A stretch of 64,000 bases of DNA, taken from NCBI GenBank assembly GCA_030998225.1, contig JAPYXD010000484.1, positions 6,882,001-6,946,000 of the forward strand, read 5' to 3'. Origin of the DNA: Diplolepis rosae (taxonomy: Eukaryota; Arthropoda; Insecta; Hymenoptera; Diplolepididae). The notes beneath the pieces were generated by a model. It had not been told where the DNA came from and did no database searches. It worked only from the letters and a program-made list of their open reading frames with translations. The first letter of the stretch is position 1. The number at the start of each line of letters is the position of its first letter. Shown in pieces: positions 10,851 to 22,500 of the stretch. A program made the position numbers and the translations under genes.

Positions 10851-11322
10851 TTATGTGCCTAGGCGCATAATGAGGGTTATTACGCGACAATGCTCGCAGG
10901 AGATCGAAGCCGAGACAAAGCCGAGGCGCGTTCAGTCCTGCGAGCATTTTACGCGAGTTCGGCGCATATACGAGTTTTTATACGTACACTCGAATCCAAT
11001 CTGAAAAGGTCGAAATTGCCGTGATTATCGCCCATCTCACTTGACATTTCGCGAATACTTACGGCCATTTTGATTTTCTCGATCTTGTGTAGTAGTAGCG
11101 TATTGTAATAGAGCATGCGCAGTTCAAATTTACAAGGCTTTGTCAGTATGGTGCCAACGCTGTATGAAGAAGAAGAATAAGAAGAAGATTACGCTCCGCT
11201 GTATGGTTATAGGCAAATGCGCAGTTGAATTTTTACATTACATCCCTCTGTATCGTAATACACAACATTGCGCTACTCTCAACTGTAGCGTAAAAACGAG
11301 ATTACGCGTCGGAGGCACATAA
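10851..11322 (+). mobile_element. TTATGTGCC-ended MITE, copy 1
   Basis: Ends TTATGTGCC and GGCACATAA. The first end is itself part of a near-palindrome (TTATGTGCCTAGGCGCATAA). The interior is shared with the inverted copy at 15640-16715 (tgctcgcagga, gtagcgtattgtaatagagc, a GAAGAAGAATAAG run, ATTACGCTCCGC). No coding frame. Confidence 0.7.
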
Positions 11323-11357
11323 AATCATTTAATAATATTGTAATAATGTTTAACGCA

Positions 11358-11630
11358 CACTCAGAAAAAATATGTGATTGCATGAATGGAAATAATTTGT
11401 TTAAAAGGCTTTTTTGATTGAAACAAAATATATTTGGGCCAAATAAATATTTCTTCAAATCAAATAAATTTTTCTTCAAAACAAACAAATTTTTATTTGG
11501 TTCAAAGATACTGTGTTTGGATCAAACAAATTTTATTTTATTATAAAAAATCATTTTTTTAAATTAATGAAAGGCTTTCAAATAAATCATTTTCTTTGAT
11601 TCAATCAAACGATCTCAAGGCCAACTTGAA
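11358..11630. mobile_element. Possible MITE with CACTCAGAAAAAATATG end
   Basis: The left end CACTCAGAAAAAATATG resembles the TA-type MITE ends elsewhere in the window and the boundary at 36436-36463 (CACTCAGAAAAAGTAT on the minus strand). The interior is rich in CAAACAAATTT words and ends near TTGATTCAATCAAA. The right boundary is uncertain. Confidence 0.35.
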
Positions 11631-11639
11631 GAATACCAT

Positions 11640-13764
11640 TAAATGTATCAACCAATATCTAGCTATTTAATTAGCTCGTTTTCATTCATTAGTTTACATA
11701 TAAATCTTGCAATTCGACGCATGATAAACTTTTACAGTGAAATTCGTCGTTCAAAATAATTGTATGCTCTTGTTAACTGTATATAATGCAAGGAAGGTCA
11801 GCTGTTAATAAAATCCTGTAGACAATTGGCATAATAGGAATCGTTATCTATAACTATCATTACCTTGGTGATTACCTAATAAACAACGCTACAGAAGCTA
11901 ATGTCTTCATTCATGCGTGTATTGATTCGAATAAAAGGAACGAGAATTGCTCTCGAACTTGTCCCATCTATTTATTAGACCTTGCAATTTTTAATGTGCT
12001 TCTGAATGCTAATCAGCCATTTATCAGACGCATATAAAATACAAAAAGACAGATTTCATTAATCGAAATAGAAATACCGCCTTGTTTTTCCTTTGTCGGT
12101 TAATCTACAGCACAAGGTGGAAGTCCCCTTTAAAGGGGTCGTCTACCTTCGCGCTAAAATTTAGAGCCTACTTTCAACAATGGTTTGCGATAAAACTACA
12201 CATGATATTCAGGAACGGTTGTCCATAATTTATTAGCATACTCTTAGGCTTAAAAAAAATTACGCCGAAACAATTGTTTTTTCAAAATCTCGACCTCAGA
12301 ACGTTCTTGACCGTGCCTCCGCAAAAACGTCTTTAATTATCATCGACTTTTGGATATGACTAGTCAATGAGAATTTCAACATTTTTTTTAGAAGCTTTCA
12401 TTGAAAGGTGTACGGAATTATTGAAATCCTCAATGAATTTTTTTACAATTTCAGTCCTATCACATGATTCACATGATCTAGTTAAATAGATTCTTTAAGT
12501 TTAATAAATTCTTGATTTATAATTTTTTCTCAATTCATTTATAATTACTCCTTTATTTTTCACTTAAGTTTTTTTAATCAAATTGATTTTATGAAAATTC
12601 AAACAGCAAAAGTCTTAATAACTGTGTCACATAAAATATAAAAAAACCTACATAGGATTTAGAATTCATATAAATTTATTAGCCATAATAATATTTTTAA
12701 CACAAGATACTCTTTGATAAAAATGCAACTTTTTAATGTACATTTCAAAATATAGTTTCATTAAACTCCATACGTAGTTATAATAAACATGTATAGTAAA
12801 CATAATTTGAATATTATATTATATACATCAATAATCATAATTATAATAATTAATTAATTACATTAATTTTTCAAAATATTTTATGAATAATTTATGAAAA
12901 AAGTTGATTTATTTTTACTTGAGTAAGGCTCAAAAACTCTAGTCACGACACTTACTCTCACAAGCTCTGAATAACTCTTGCAGTCATTATATAACAAAGT
13001 TCCAAGTTTTATGTCTGAGGATTGTAAGCGAGCGTGTGCGTGATTCGACGATCACTGTATCATCCTATATATAAGTGTAGTTATTAGGTTTATATATGTA
13101 AGGTTATATGGTAAGTGTATTTGTGATAAAAAATATGATTGGCTGCGACTGAATGGTGTGAATGTATTTGTATACTGTTTACGTATGTATTAGATGACTA
13201 ATAGTAGGCTCGAGGTAAGAATTTTTTTTTTAGTCAAGAGAACCTTACCACTGCCGGTTGGAGTAATAAGCCCGATGCTCATTTTACTCAACTATCGTTT
13301 GAAGCACCTCAAGCGTCGGTGATATACTTATTCATTTCATGTTAACCCACTGACGCATGTTGACTCCGAAAAGAAATCCTTTGACTATTAAGGGATTGCA
13401 TTTTTAGGCTAGCGGACAAAGTGCGCCTGCTCATGAGTCAGTGTACATTGTCTAGTGCTTAAAAGTGCAATTTGCAATAGATTCCTTTAAAATATTAGGA
13501 ATCCCAGAGTGCGACGTAAAAATTTTGGAACATATGTACACCAAAACAAACAATTTTTATCGGCATAACCTCATTTTTCATTGCTTCCGACAATGGAAGC
13601 ATTATAAATTTATTAACTTTTAATGCTTTTAACCATCGAAGGGTTATCAGTCGTCCGTTTTTAAAATAATTTTATAAAGCGTCCTTGAATTTCATTGAAT
13701 TTTATAGTTTTCATCAAAGTTGTATCTTAAAATTTCTTTAAGCTGAAATCTAAAACGGGTCGTT
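11640..13764. other. AT-rich intergenic DNA
   Basis: Over 2 kb with no convincing coding frame, RNA gene or element end. A short palindrome CCCCTTTAAAGGGG lies near 12127. Confidence 0.4.
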
Positions 13765-14061
13765 ATTATAGTATTAAAAATGATCGATTCAATATTGGCA
13801 TTTGTCAAAGTTGGGCTTGTGTACATTTCTTATTAGGTTATATCATACAATTTAATTTCTTTTATCCTCGAAATTATATTTCCTTTGTACGACAAAGGAT
13901 TTCATTTCCAGACCAAAGGAAATACTTTGAAAGTAAAAGGATATTAGTTGAAACGACAGTCCTTTAACTGTTAAAGAATTTCCTCTCACGCCAATTTTGA
14001 ATATAAAATCCTTTAATAGTGAAAGGAATCGTTTGACAGACAATAGTCTGTTTTTAGAGTG
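13765..14061 (-). mobile_element. MITE, CACTCTAAAAA family, truncated copy
   Basis: Matches the right half of the complete copy at 25804-26217 (TATTGGCATTTGTCAAAG, TGGGCTTGTGTACATTTC, AAATCCTTTAATAGTG) and ends TTTTTAGAGTG followed by TA. The left end is missing. Confidence 0.65.
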
Positions 14062-14339
14062 TACGATTTAAAAGATGTTCAAATGTCCTTATGTGCCAAG
14101 TTTAATCGACAGAGTCGAGTAAAATTACTTTAACTATTTTTCTCCGTGTTCGTACTTCTTGTAACAGAGGTTAATACCAATCAAAAAAATTGCTTCCAAA
14201 TATTACTAATTGATTCAGCAGTAAATGTGTGTCCATTGCAGATTAGATCAATTGGAACTAATGAATCTGCTATCATTTAAGACGTATGGACGGTTCCATT
14301 CCTATTCTCATAATCTCTTATAGGTAAATGGAATGTCGT

Positions 14340-14395
14340 CCGTTTGCTACCCCGGAGACCCGTGTTCGATTCCCGCCAGCTTCGTTTTCTTCTAT
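14340..14395 (+). other. tRNA-like B-box remnant
   Basis: GAGACCCGTGTTCGATTCCC resembles the T-arm (RNA polymerase III B box) of a tRNA or tRNA-derived SINE. I could not fold the surrounding bases into a full cloverleaf. Confidence 0.25.
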
Positions 14396-14859
14396 CCCAA
14401 TTTTTCTATTTCTGTTTATTATAACATAAAAATAATTCTATGTTTCAGACATATATGTAATTTCTAATGTTGTCGATTCTAAAATTATGTTAAATGTATT
14501 AGTGTATATATTCGGTTTCGAGTTCGATAAAATATGTGTGTAGGTAGGCTTGTGTGAAGTACGCCCTTCACAGCTTTTAATTCCTGGGCATTAAAAGGCG
14601 TTTAAAAGTTTCATTCTCGATTCCGTTTCTTTCCAAATTTTGACATTTCAATGCCATTCAATGCTCAACTCCTTACTGGGTATCGGATTGCGGGGTACAG
14701 GGGTTCCGTTTTTATGGATATTAGTTCTTAGTACTGAAATTTCCCCGCTGCTAAAAGTTTAATAATTTCTGAAAGGATTGAAAATTACAACGCTCAATTA
14801 TTGGTTAGTCGAAAATGTTCGTGGCGATTTTTAAATAAAATAAAGACGCTTAAATCAAA
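14396..14859. other. No gene recognised
   Basis: Unassigned sequence between the tRNA-like remnant and the mariner. Confidence 0.35.
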
Positions 14860-15639
14860 GTGTTGGGATCAATTTATGTAAATCAAATATTCTCCATTAT
14901 TATCGACAATGTTTCGCCATTTTTCGGGTAGAGCCATGATTCCATTAGTATAGAACTTCTGTGGTTTCTGATTGAAAAACTGAATCAAAAGGTTTTCACA
15001 GGCCCCTCTTGAAGCCAACTTAGTTCCATGAAGAGAGTTCTGCAGAGATCGAAACAAGTAGTAGTTTGAAGGTGCTATGTCTGGGCTAAACGGTGCACGG
15101 AAAAAATTTGTCGCTTAAAATTTAACAGACTATTTGAAGAGTCGTGGAAAGAAAGTAAAATCGGAGAAAGTCTTGTAAGGTTTCAATGACTTAGGAAATA
15201 GTAGAAAAAAGTCGAATAACTTTTAGAAAACAAGGCAAAAGAAAAAAAGTCGCGTATTTATTATTAGAAAAGTATTTTAAACACTAACTGATCTTTTCTA
15301 AGAAGTAATGAAAAGTTTCATAATCTTTGGATTCATTTGTCATAGAATTTAAAAGACCATCGAATAATTTGAAATGAAAGTAATTCAAACAAATAGTTTT
15401 GTAAATTGTATCCTAAAGTCCATCAGATTTTATATGCCGTCTTCTAAAGTTTTCTCGAAAGTCGCAAAAAGCGATGCGCAGAAACGTAATGCGTAGCATC
15501 GCGCAGCAGACAATGCGGCTCGGCTTTTCGATTTTGTAATAATTTTAGTTAGATTTTAAAATTACGTGTCGTTTGGTTTCGTTTGAATCTGGATTGAAGC
15601 GTACATTGGAGAATTAGTTTTTATCATTTTTATAATATT

Positions 15640-16715
15640 TTATGTGCCTCCGGCGCGTAAACTCGTTTTTACGCTACAGTTGAGAGTAGCGTAATGTTGT
15701 GTATGACGATGCAGAGGAATGTAATGTAAAAATTGAACTGCACATATGCCTATAACCATACAACGGAGCGTAATCTTCTTCTTATTCTTCTTCTTCTTCG
15801 TACAGTGTTGGCACCGTACTGACAAAGCCTTGTACATTTGAACTGCGCATGCTCTATTACAATACGCTACTACTACACAAGATCGATAAAATCAAACAAG
15901 ACTCGCTTAAAATGCTCGCAGGACTGATCGCGCCTCGGCTTCGTCTCGGCTTTAACTCAGCTACGTCTGGGCTACGCCTCGTTTACGCCTCGTTTACGCC
16001 TCACCTACGCCTCGACTGCCCTGTTCAAAAGTGTATGAATTTAAAACTCTACTGTCTTTAGAGTTGCTCAATACACTGTCACACACGCGAAGTTAATTTT
16101 GTGTGTATATTTTTGAGGTAGAAACTTGAAATAAAACAAGTTATTTTGCTTTGTCACTTTTTTTATGTGACTTCTACAAGAGATGATCGAAGACTGTTTA
16201 TTGTCAAAAATGGTTAAGTACAGAGGTAAGTATGGTTTGTACATGAAATTATGAAGAGGGGGGTGGAGAGGACCTATCATGGGTCGTCTGGCTAGGTGAC
16301 CATTGACAATGTTTAGAAATATAGGTTCTAGGTAACTGAGGTATTGTTCCGCCAGATGTTTTACCCTAAAGTCTTTGTGGTCCTAAACATTTAATTGAAT
16401 TGAAATATGCTTTCCCAAAGTTCGAATGTCTATTTACAATTAGGGCTATTCACGTGTTTTCCCTAGGGTTAAGCTTCTAAAAATTGAATGTCTATACTTT
16501 TATGATTTTACAACTATTCTAAAATCTAAGCTGAATATTTACAACTGCTTTTTCCGGTTGATAAATTGGTTCCTAGTATTGCTTTAGTACATAGTGTTGA
16601 CATAAAAATAATAATAAAATACTTTTGAGGAATCGAACATACCCCTTGGCTTCGATATCCTTCGAGCATTGTCGCTCGTCGCGTAATAACCCTCATTATG
16701 TGCCCAGGCACATAA
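15640..16715 (-). mobile_element. TTATGTGCC-ended MITE, copy 2, interrupted
   Basis: Inverse of the copy at 10851-11322: the right part begins TTATGTGCCTCCGGCGCG and the left end is ATTATGTGCCCAGGCACATA, a perfect palindrome. About 600 bp of unrelated sequence (roughly 16020-16640) lies between the two halves. A run of TACGCCTCG-type repeats (15955-16015) borders that insert. Confidence 0.7.
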
Positions 16716-16749
16716 TATACTATTTTTAAATTCTATTATTATTATTATT

Positions 16750-16845
16750 CAATTATTAAAGAATTTTGAAAATCTTTCTGTGGAAAAAAATACGCTTTCA
16801 ACTGCGCTGGGATTCGAGCCCAGGTCTTTCGATTACCGGTCGACT
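16750..16845 (-). repeat. SINE fragment, tRNA-like head
   Basis: The minus strand reads tGGGCTCGAATCCCAGC (B box), followed by the CCACAGAAAGATTTTCAAA body. It matches the SINE heads at 46.4-47.0 kb. A (TTA)n-like simple repeat follows to about 16890. Confidence 0.75.
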
Positions 16846-17885
16846 TATTATTATTACTATATTACTATTACTATACTATTACTATTATAGTTATTTTTTC
16901 ACATTAACAAAGTTTTAACGAGTATTGAAATATAAAAAGAATTGTTTAAGTTGAAACTTTTTGAAGATGTAAGGCTTTTTTAAAATTTTGTTAATTGGTT
17001 TAGGATGCGTGCGTGCGTGCGAGCGTCCGATTCTCGGTGCTGCGAAGTGTTTATAAAAAATTGCGTTTCTGTAATGTACAGTGTTAAATGTAGTAGTAAG
17101 TTCATATTAGGATTATATAGGTAATGTAAAAGTGAAAAATAATTAACTATATAAGTGCAGGATCATATCAGAGAAAATAATATTTTCCTTTTTACACTGT
17201 TCAACATTTTCTTTGACTGTCACTTAGACTTTCGATGCCTAGTTTACAGAAAATGGAACCCAACCCGTAGTGTTTTAAATTTTCCGTGACTGTCACTTAA
17301 ACTTTCGAATTTACGTTTTACATTTTCAGCTCATCTATCATATTCTTCAATAAGAAGCTTCATAATATTTAGTCGACTTTCTAACCTGTCCACGAGTATT
17401 ACACAAAGTCGATGACTTTTTAAGCGACAAATTTTTTCTGTGTGGATGCAACAAAACTTCCCAGTCTAGCTTTCTTAATTTTTGGCCACTCATCAAAGAT
17501 GTGTGTGTCTCGGTGCATCTCGTTTTTCACACTCAATTCATGAGTCATCCAAACATCGAGTTTCTTTTTGAACCCAGTTTTTTGCGAATGGTTTAAAACG
17601 GTTTGATGATGGATGTTTAATTCATAAGCTATTTCAGACTTGCTCAATTTTTTCGAGAATTTCATCACTATTTTCGATAATTAAGCGACCAGAACGGGGC
17701 TTATCTTTGACATCAAAATATCTCTAACGAAAGTGAGCAAACTATTTGCGTGCTGCTGATTTTGATATAACACCTTCACCATAAACACTACAAATTTTTT
17801 TACAAGCCTACGATGTGTTGTCGCCTTTGTCGAAGTGGTATTATAAAATATTGCAAATTTTCTCTTTATTCTAGTCCATTTTTGA

Positions 17886-18800
17886 ACTTAAATAACTTTT
17901 AATACACTAAAACGATTTTAATAAAATTTCATAGATGAAAAAAAGCAGAATCAAGCATTAAAAACGATTGAACTTTTCAACCGTTTTCAATGCAAGCCTT
18001 CTTTCTTACCGGGTAGATCATCATGCACAGTCAAAATATCCAACTTCAGATTTTATACGTTTTTTTAGCGTCATTTATTATTGCAGATATTAATACGTCA
18101 GAACTGACATAGTATCGTATCAAAACCTTACCATTTTTGAGCCAATAATGAACATTCAAGACTTGGCCAGACGATGACTGAACCACTGGCATAATAAGAG
18201 TATATTGCGCCAGTTGCAGGTAAGTGTCGGTGGGTGAGGCACCAACCCAAGCAAAAATTTCATTTTCCAAACGAGTGAGTTGAATTTTATTTCGTACAGA
18301 TGGGTGTGTCTCGCTCTAGAAATATATACAAAAGAACGTGAATAAGGAGAGAAGAACTTGGTGGACGTTTGTTCAACTGAGCACGGACACCTCGTTAAGG
18401 TAGTTGAAACTTGATGTCGCTGACGAAGTATAGACACGTATAGCAACTAACTATAGCTTAAAATATAGTTGTTTCAAATTGACTGCACAGGCAGTACTAT
18501 GCGGTTCGTTATACGGTTACATTCAACTTCAAAAACTTCGTGTCTACTAAAAGCAGGCTTAGTGAGTAAAAAGAAAGACAAACAGACATAACCGGACCGG
18601 ATAGTATTAGCCTATATAAAACTTTTCCGAACGCTTTAGATGGGCGTAGGGGCCTCGAAATATGATTTATTTTAAATTAAACTTTTACACTTAGATCCGT
18701 ATATAAGAAATTTTATAGCCACCTAACACGGCCGGAACAATTTTATGAGTATGTAGGGTTATTTCATCTGGCGACTCAATTACAAACGTTCGGAAATGGA
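17886..18800. other. No gene recognised
   Basis: Short open frames only, none with a domain. A GACATAACCGGACCGGATAG-containing stretch near 18580 is not identifiable. Confidence 0.35.
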
Positions 18801-18801
18801 T

Positions 18802-19011
18802 GTACTTACATTTTTGAACGTTCATTCAACAATGAAAAATATTTTTTTTGGAAAATAAATGATTGGATTTTTCCTTATTAAATTAAAAAGTAGGGTATAT
18901 TTAATAACAGATTGTATAATTGAAAGACTCTGAATATAGACATAATAATTAATTTTGTTTTTGAAGAAAAAACCTTGTCATTGTTGAATGAACGTTCAAA
19001 ACTGTATGTAG
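18802..19011. mobile_element. Short hairpin MITE
   Basis: About 33-bp arms containing TTTTGAACGTTCATTCAACA are inverted around an AT-rich loop. No target duplication assigned. Confidence 0.55.
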
Positions 19012-19629
19012 ATCGGAAACGGTACAAAAAAAACTTATTTGTTTCAGAACACACGTAGACTGATTATCTTCTATAATTACAATCTACAACTATTATTAGT
19101 AGAAAATTACTTAGAACGAATTCAACCATATGTTTCTGAGTAGATCTAATTAAATTTAAGCATGCGGTATGTTGTATGCTTAAAGTAAGGGAGGAGTTGA
19201 CCGAAACATGACGAAATTTTTGTTCTTGACTCATAATTATTTTGTGGAGTCAACTAAGCATTTTGTTGGGTCTTGTTTTGTTGTCCTAAACACATAAACG
19301 AAATACACGACTACGCATGTGCACTAATTCATCTCACTGAAAATTTGAGCTCGTTTCTCAAAATTTTCAATATGGTGACGCCGCTAGTAAAATCAAACCA
19401 AAATCAATCAATCAAATCAATTGCGTACATGAATACTAGACATTTTAAAAACGTAGGCTGCGCACCAACAACGTACATTTGAAAAATGTAACCCATATTG
19501 TCATAGCTGTTCAGCGGACGTAAGGAACAAAAATAGGACCTAAGGAACGAAAGTAGTTCCTAAAAGGAAAACTTTGCTTCCGCCATTTTAGATAGATGGC
19601 TGCAGCGGTAAGTGCTGATCAAAATATGA
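19012..19629. other. No gene recognised
   Basis: No gene or element end seen. Confidence 0.35.
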
Positions 19630-20068
19630 ATATGTTCGTATGCCCAAAAGAAGAAAGTACGCTCAATTTTAGCCAAATCAGTCAATATTTACCCACCAAA
19701 CATGGGCCTTGGAATTTCCCATGGGATTTACATAGAAGAAATCACACGAAAACGAAAAATCTGCATCACTTTCTCAATTTTTATTCCAGTCATTCTATTT
19801 CCGTGGACAAAAATTTGCATGGTATGCTTAAAATATCTTCATAGTCAAAAACTCAAAATTTTGGAAAATCAAAAAATGGCGGCCACCTAATAACTGTAAG
19901 AAATAGTTTTTAAAGTGACATGTTTGATAACATGTCTGCTATTATATTGACCCAAAATTCATAGAATTTTTTTCATTTCTCATTATTTTGGCATAGGGTC
20001 AGATTCTTTTTATTTTCTTCGATTGAAATTTTCACTATTCGATATAAAAAAACTCAAAAAGAAAGCAA

Positions 20069-20110
20069 GGCAAACGTTTCGGCCACATATGGGGGCCCTC
20101 TTCAGTGCCA
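20069..20110 (-). ncRNA. Hammerhead-like motif, left arm of palindrome
   Basis: The minus strand reads GGCA, CTGAAGA (core CUGANGA), one extra G, stem GGCC...GGCC, GAAA, the self-complementary ACGT, T, then TGCC. GGCA and TGCC pair as stem I. Same deviation (one extra base before stem II) as the motif at 130-175. The conserved core is complete. Confidence 0.45.
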
Positions 20111-20340
20111 TAAATTCAAAGAATAATTCAAAAATTTTTGTAAAACGTGTTTTCCGGTTTATTGGTTATCCGGTTTTTTATTCACAGTGAACTCTAAACA
20201 TTTTTTCAATTCGTGATGCTGCATACTGGACTACTTCATTTTGAATTGCAAGCTACAAGATAAGTTTTTCAATTTTATGATAATTCTTATTTTAATTATC
20301 TACGTTTTACAAAAATTTTTGAATTATTCTTTGAATTTAT

Positions 20341-20381
20341 GGCACTGAAGAGGGCCCCCATATGTGGCCGAAACGTTTGCC
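20341..20381 (+). ncRNA. Hammerhead-like motif, right arm of palindrome
   Basis: Exact inverse of the motif at 20069-20110: GGCA, CTGAAGA, G, GGCC with a CATATGTG-containing loop, GGCC, GAAA, CGTT, TGCC. A transcript through the palindrome in either direction would carry one motif in sense. Confidence 0.45.
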
Positions 20382-20897
20382 TTGCTTTCTTTTTGAGTTT
20401 TTTTATATCGAATAGTGAAAATTTCAATCGAAGAAAATAAAAAGAATCTGACCCTATGCCAAAATAATGAGAAATGAAAAAAATTGTAAGAAATAGCATT
20501 TTTGGCCTATTTAGATGGCCTCCATTTTGTGATTTTTCTATATTTTGAGTTTCTGACTTTGAAAATATTTTAAGCATACCATGCAAATTTTTGTCCATGG
20601 AAATAGAATGACTGGAATAAAAATTGAAAAAGTGATGCAGATTTTTCGTTTTTGTGTGATTTTTCCTATGTGAATCCTCTGGGAAATTCCAAGGCCCATA
20701 TTTGGTGGGTAAATATTTACCGATTTGGCTAAAATTTGATGTACTTCCTTTTTTTGAGCATACGAACGAATTCTGACAGTGGGAGCAAACGAATTAAGAA
20801 AAAAATAAATAAGAACCGCCCTATTGGACATCTGTCAACATAACGACAGCACCACATAAGTGAATTTGTGTTTGCATCATTTTATTCTTGATCGAAG

Positions 20898-21648
20898 ATG
20901 TCAGTTTTCGAACCAAATTCTCGTCATTTGCGAGAAGTTTTGATTTTCATCGAATGCTCGCAGGTACTCACGGTGAGGCTGCTCTTAGTGAAAGAACGTG
21001 TCTTGAGTAGTTTCAACGCTTCAAGAGCGGTGATTTTGATGTAGAGGACCGGTATGGCGGTGGAAAAGAGAAAATTTTCGAAAATTCTGAATTGCAGGCA
21101 TTATTTGCTGAAGACTCGTGCCAAACACAAACAGATTCGGCAGAATCATTGGGAGTGACTTGACAAGCCATTTCGAAACACCTCAAAGCAATCGTAAGGA
21201 GTTTTTGCATTGCATTGTGACCAGTGACGAAAAATGGGTCCACTACGATAATCCCAAGCGCAGAAAATCATGGGGAATGCCTGGACATGCTTCTACGTCG
21301 ACGGCCATACCGAATATTCACGGGGCCAAGGTTATGCTCTGCATTTGGTGGGATGAGCTCAGTGTTGTGTATTATGAGCTGTTGAAACCAAGTGAAACCA
21401 TCACAGGGGATCGGTATCGAACGCCATTTATGCGTTTGAGCCGAGGATTAAGAGAGAATCGGCCACACTACCAAGAGAGACACGACAAAGTTATCCTCCA
21501 GCATGAAAATTCTCGGCCACATGTTGCAAGACCGGCCAAGACATACTTGAAAACGCTGAAATGGAAGGTCTTACCGCACCCGCCGTATTTTCTAGACGTT
21601 GTGTTGATGCGGGACAGGAGTTGTTCAAGAAATAAAACACCTTTTTAG
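20898..21648 (+). pseudogene. mariner transposase, Mos1-like (mauritiana-type)
   Basis: Begins MSVFEPNSRHLREVLIF. After a frameshift it continues GEAALSERTCLE, a stop, FQRFKSGDFDVEDR and LFAEDSCQTQ. An internal deletion joins the paired-HTH region to the catalytic domain. The latter reads IVTSDEKWVHYDNPKRRKSW (first Asp), VMLCIWWDELSVVYYELLK, VILQHENSRPH (second Asp changed to Glu) and LPHPPYFLDV, and then leaves homology at about 21600, so the third Asp is lost. The remaining frame ends in an unrelated tail at 21648. Inactive. Confidence 0.9.
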
Positions 21649-21744
21649 AACTGAGACATAAAATTCTTTTCCTACTAGCAAGTCATAAACTGCATTTTAT
21701 TGCGCTTACGGGGGAAACAAATCTATTTGTTGACCCCCCAATAG

Positions 21745-22500
21745 GCAAAATTTGTCTCATCCATCAACATAGTCTTCTTAAAGAGTGATACATTCATTCC
21801 AAAGTTCCTCTAATATTTCGATGTCTTTTTCAGGGTGACCGTATTCATCGACGAAAATAATTGCCGGTCATTAAAAAAATAGTTTCTAATAAATAACAGT
21901 TAATGCAATGGGTTTTTAAAGTTTTAAAATATTTTTTATTCAATATTCTGAAATTAAATTTCTCCTGGTATACCGAACAACAACAAGGAAAAAATCTCCT
22001 ACTCCAATGGGCATGCTAAAGCTGCTTCACACTCCTGCACTCAAGTTGCTTGCTCGCTTTGCACAAATAAGGCGGGAATATCGAAATGCATAATATAATA
22101 TACATATAAGTAAATCACTTTATGTAACACATTTAAAACAAATTAAAATCATTTTTTATCAACAACTTAAAAAAATTCCCGGTCAACGAAAAAATTTCCG
22201 GTCGACAAAAAAATTCCCGGTCATTTCCCAGTTTCTCCAGGTCACAGAAAATTCCCGGTTTTCCCGGTCCAGCAGCCACCCTGTTTTTTGTAGAACGATT
22301 TATCTTTGGCCTTAAAATATAATTTAATTACGCCAATCACTTTTTCATTGGAGCCAAATCGTTTCCCTGGAGCATTCTTTTTAGGTCTGCAAACAGATAG
22401 TAGTGCTAGGAGCAAGATCCGGAGATTACGGTGGATAGGGAAGTAATTCAGAATGCAATTTTATCAGTGTTGCGATCGACTTGTAATACGGTGCGTTGTA
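21745..22500 (-). pseudogene. mariner C-terminal remnant, irritans-type, split by an insertion
   Basis: The minus strand reads a decayed SPDLAPS motif, ECSRETIWLQ and the AKDKSFYK-type region (22500 down to 22284). Across a 453-bp insertion it continues to IEILEELWNECI and EDYVDG (21830 down to 21745). The order matches the C-terminal third of the element at 3634-4676, whose DNA in the same region (gtagaacgatttatctttgg) is nearly identical. The N-terminal two thirds are absent. Confidence 0.75.
21831..22283. mobile_element. CAGGGTG-ended MITE, hAT-like
   Basis: Starts CAGGGTGACC and ends with the inverse of CAGGGTGGCTGCTGGACCGG. The interior repeats CCCGGT and GGTCGAC words. CAGGG-type ends are usual for hAT elements, but the flanks are T-rich and an 8-bp duplication cannot be read. 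It is younger than the mariner it splits. Confidence 0.6.

Larger units (their letters stand above)
15096..17442. mobile_element. CACGGAAAAAATTTG-ended element inserted in mariner
   Basis: The ends CACGGAAAAAATTTGTCGCT and its inverted partner CACAGAAAAAATTTGTCGCT are both flanked by TG, taking the place of a 2-bp target duplication. No transposase is recognisable. The interior carries the TTATGTGCC-ended element and a SINE fragment. The 'GTCGCTTAAAA' and 'AGTCG' words recur along its left part. Confidence 0.7.
14860..17885 (-). pseudogene. mariner transposase, mauritiana-type, split by a 2.35-kb insertion
   Basis: The N-terminal part (17885 down to 17445) reads MD*NKEKICNIL, KKICSVYGEGVISKSAAR, YFDVKDKPRSGRLIIENSD, LNIHHQTVLNH and TGFKKKLDVWMTHELSVKN. 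The C-terminal part (15095 down to 14869) reads PFSPDIAPSNYYLFRSL, then IMALPEKWRNIV and NNGEYL. The third catalytic Asp is Asn here (APSN). The region of the first and second Asp is mostly missing, and several stops are present. The two halves are collinear across the inserted element 15096-17442, showing that it went into an existing mariner. Confidence 0.85.
19630..20770. repeat. 1.1-kb palindrome built on a GGCATAGGGTCAG-type foldback element
   Basis: Two inverted arms of about 480-510 bp surround a loop of about 155 bp (20144-20298). The inner arms (about 19914-20143 and 20299-20486) are the same family as 3087-3416 and carry mirror-image hammerhead-like motifs. The outer arms (19630-19913 and 20487-20770) hold a non-coding sequence with words such as GGGCCTTGGAATTTCCCA and AAAAATCTGCATCACTTT, about 85-90 percent alike by eye. 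The left inner arm has about 70 extra bp. Confidence 0.85.

Noticed and set aside
19596..20831. Mirror-image frames of 82-100 residues at the 20-kb palindrome
   Set aside because: They differ in frame and stops between arms, which is what a non-coding inverted repeat would give.
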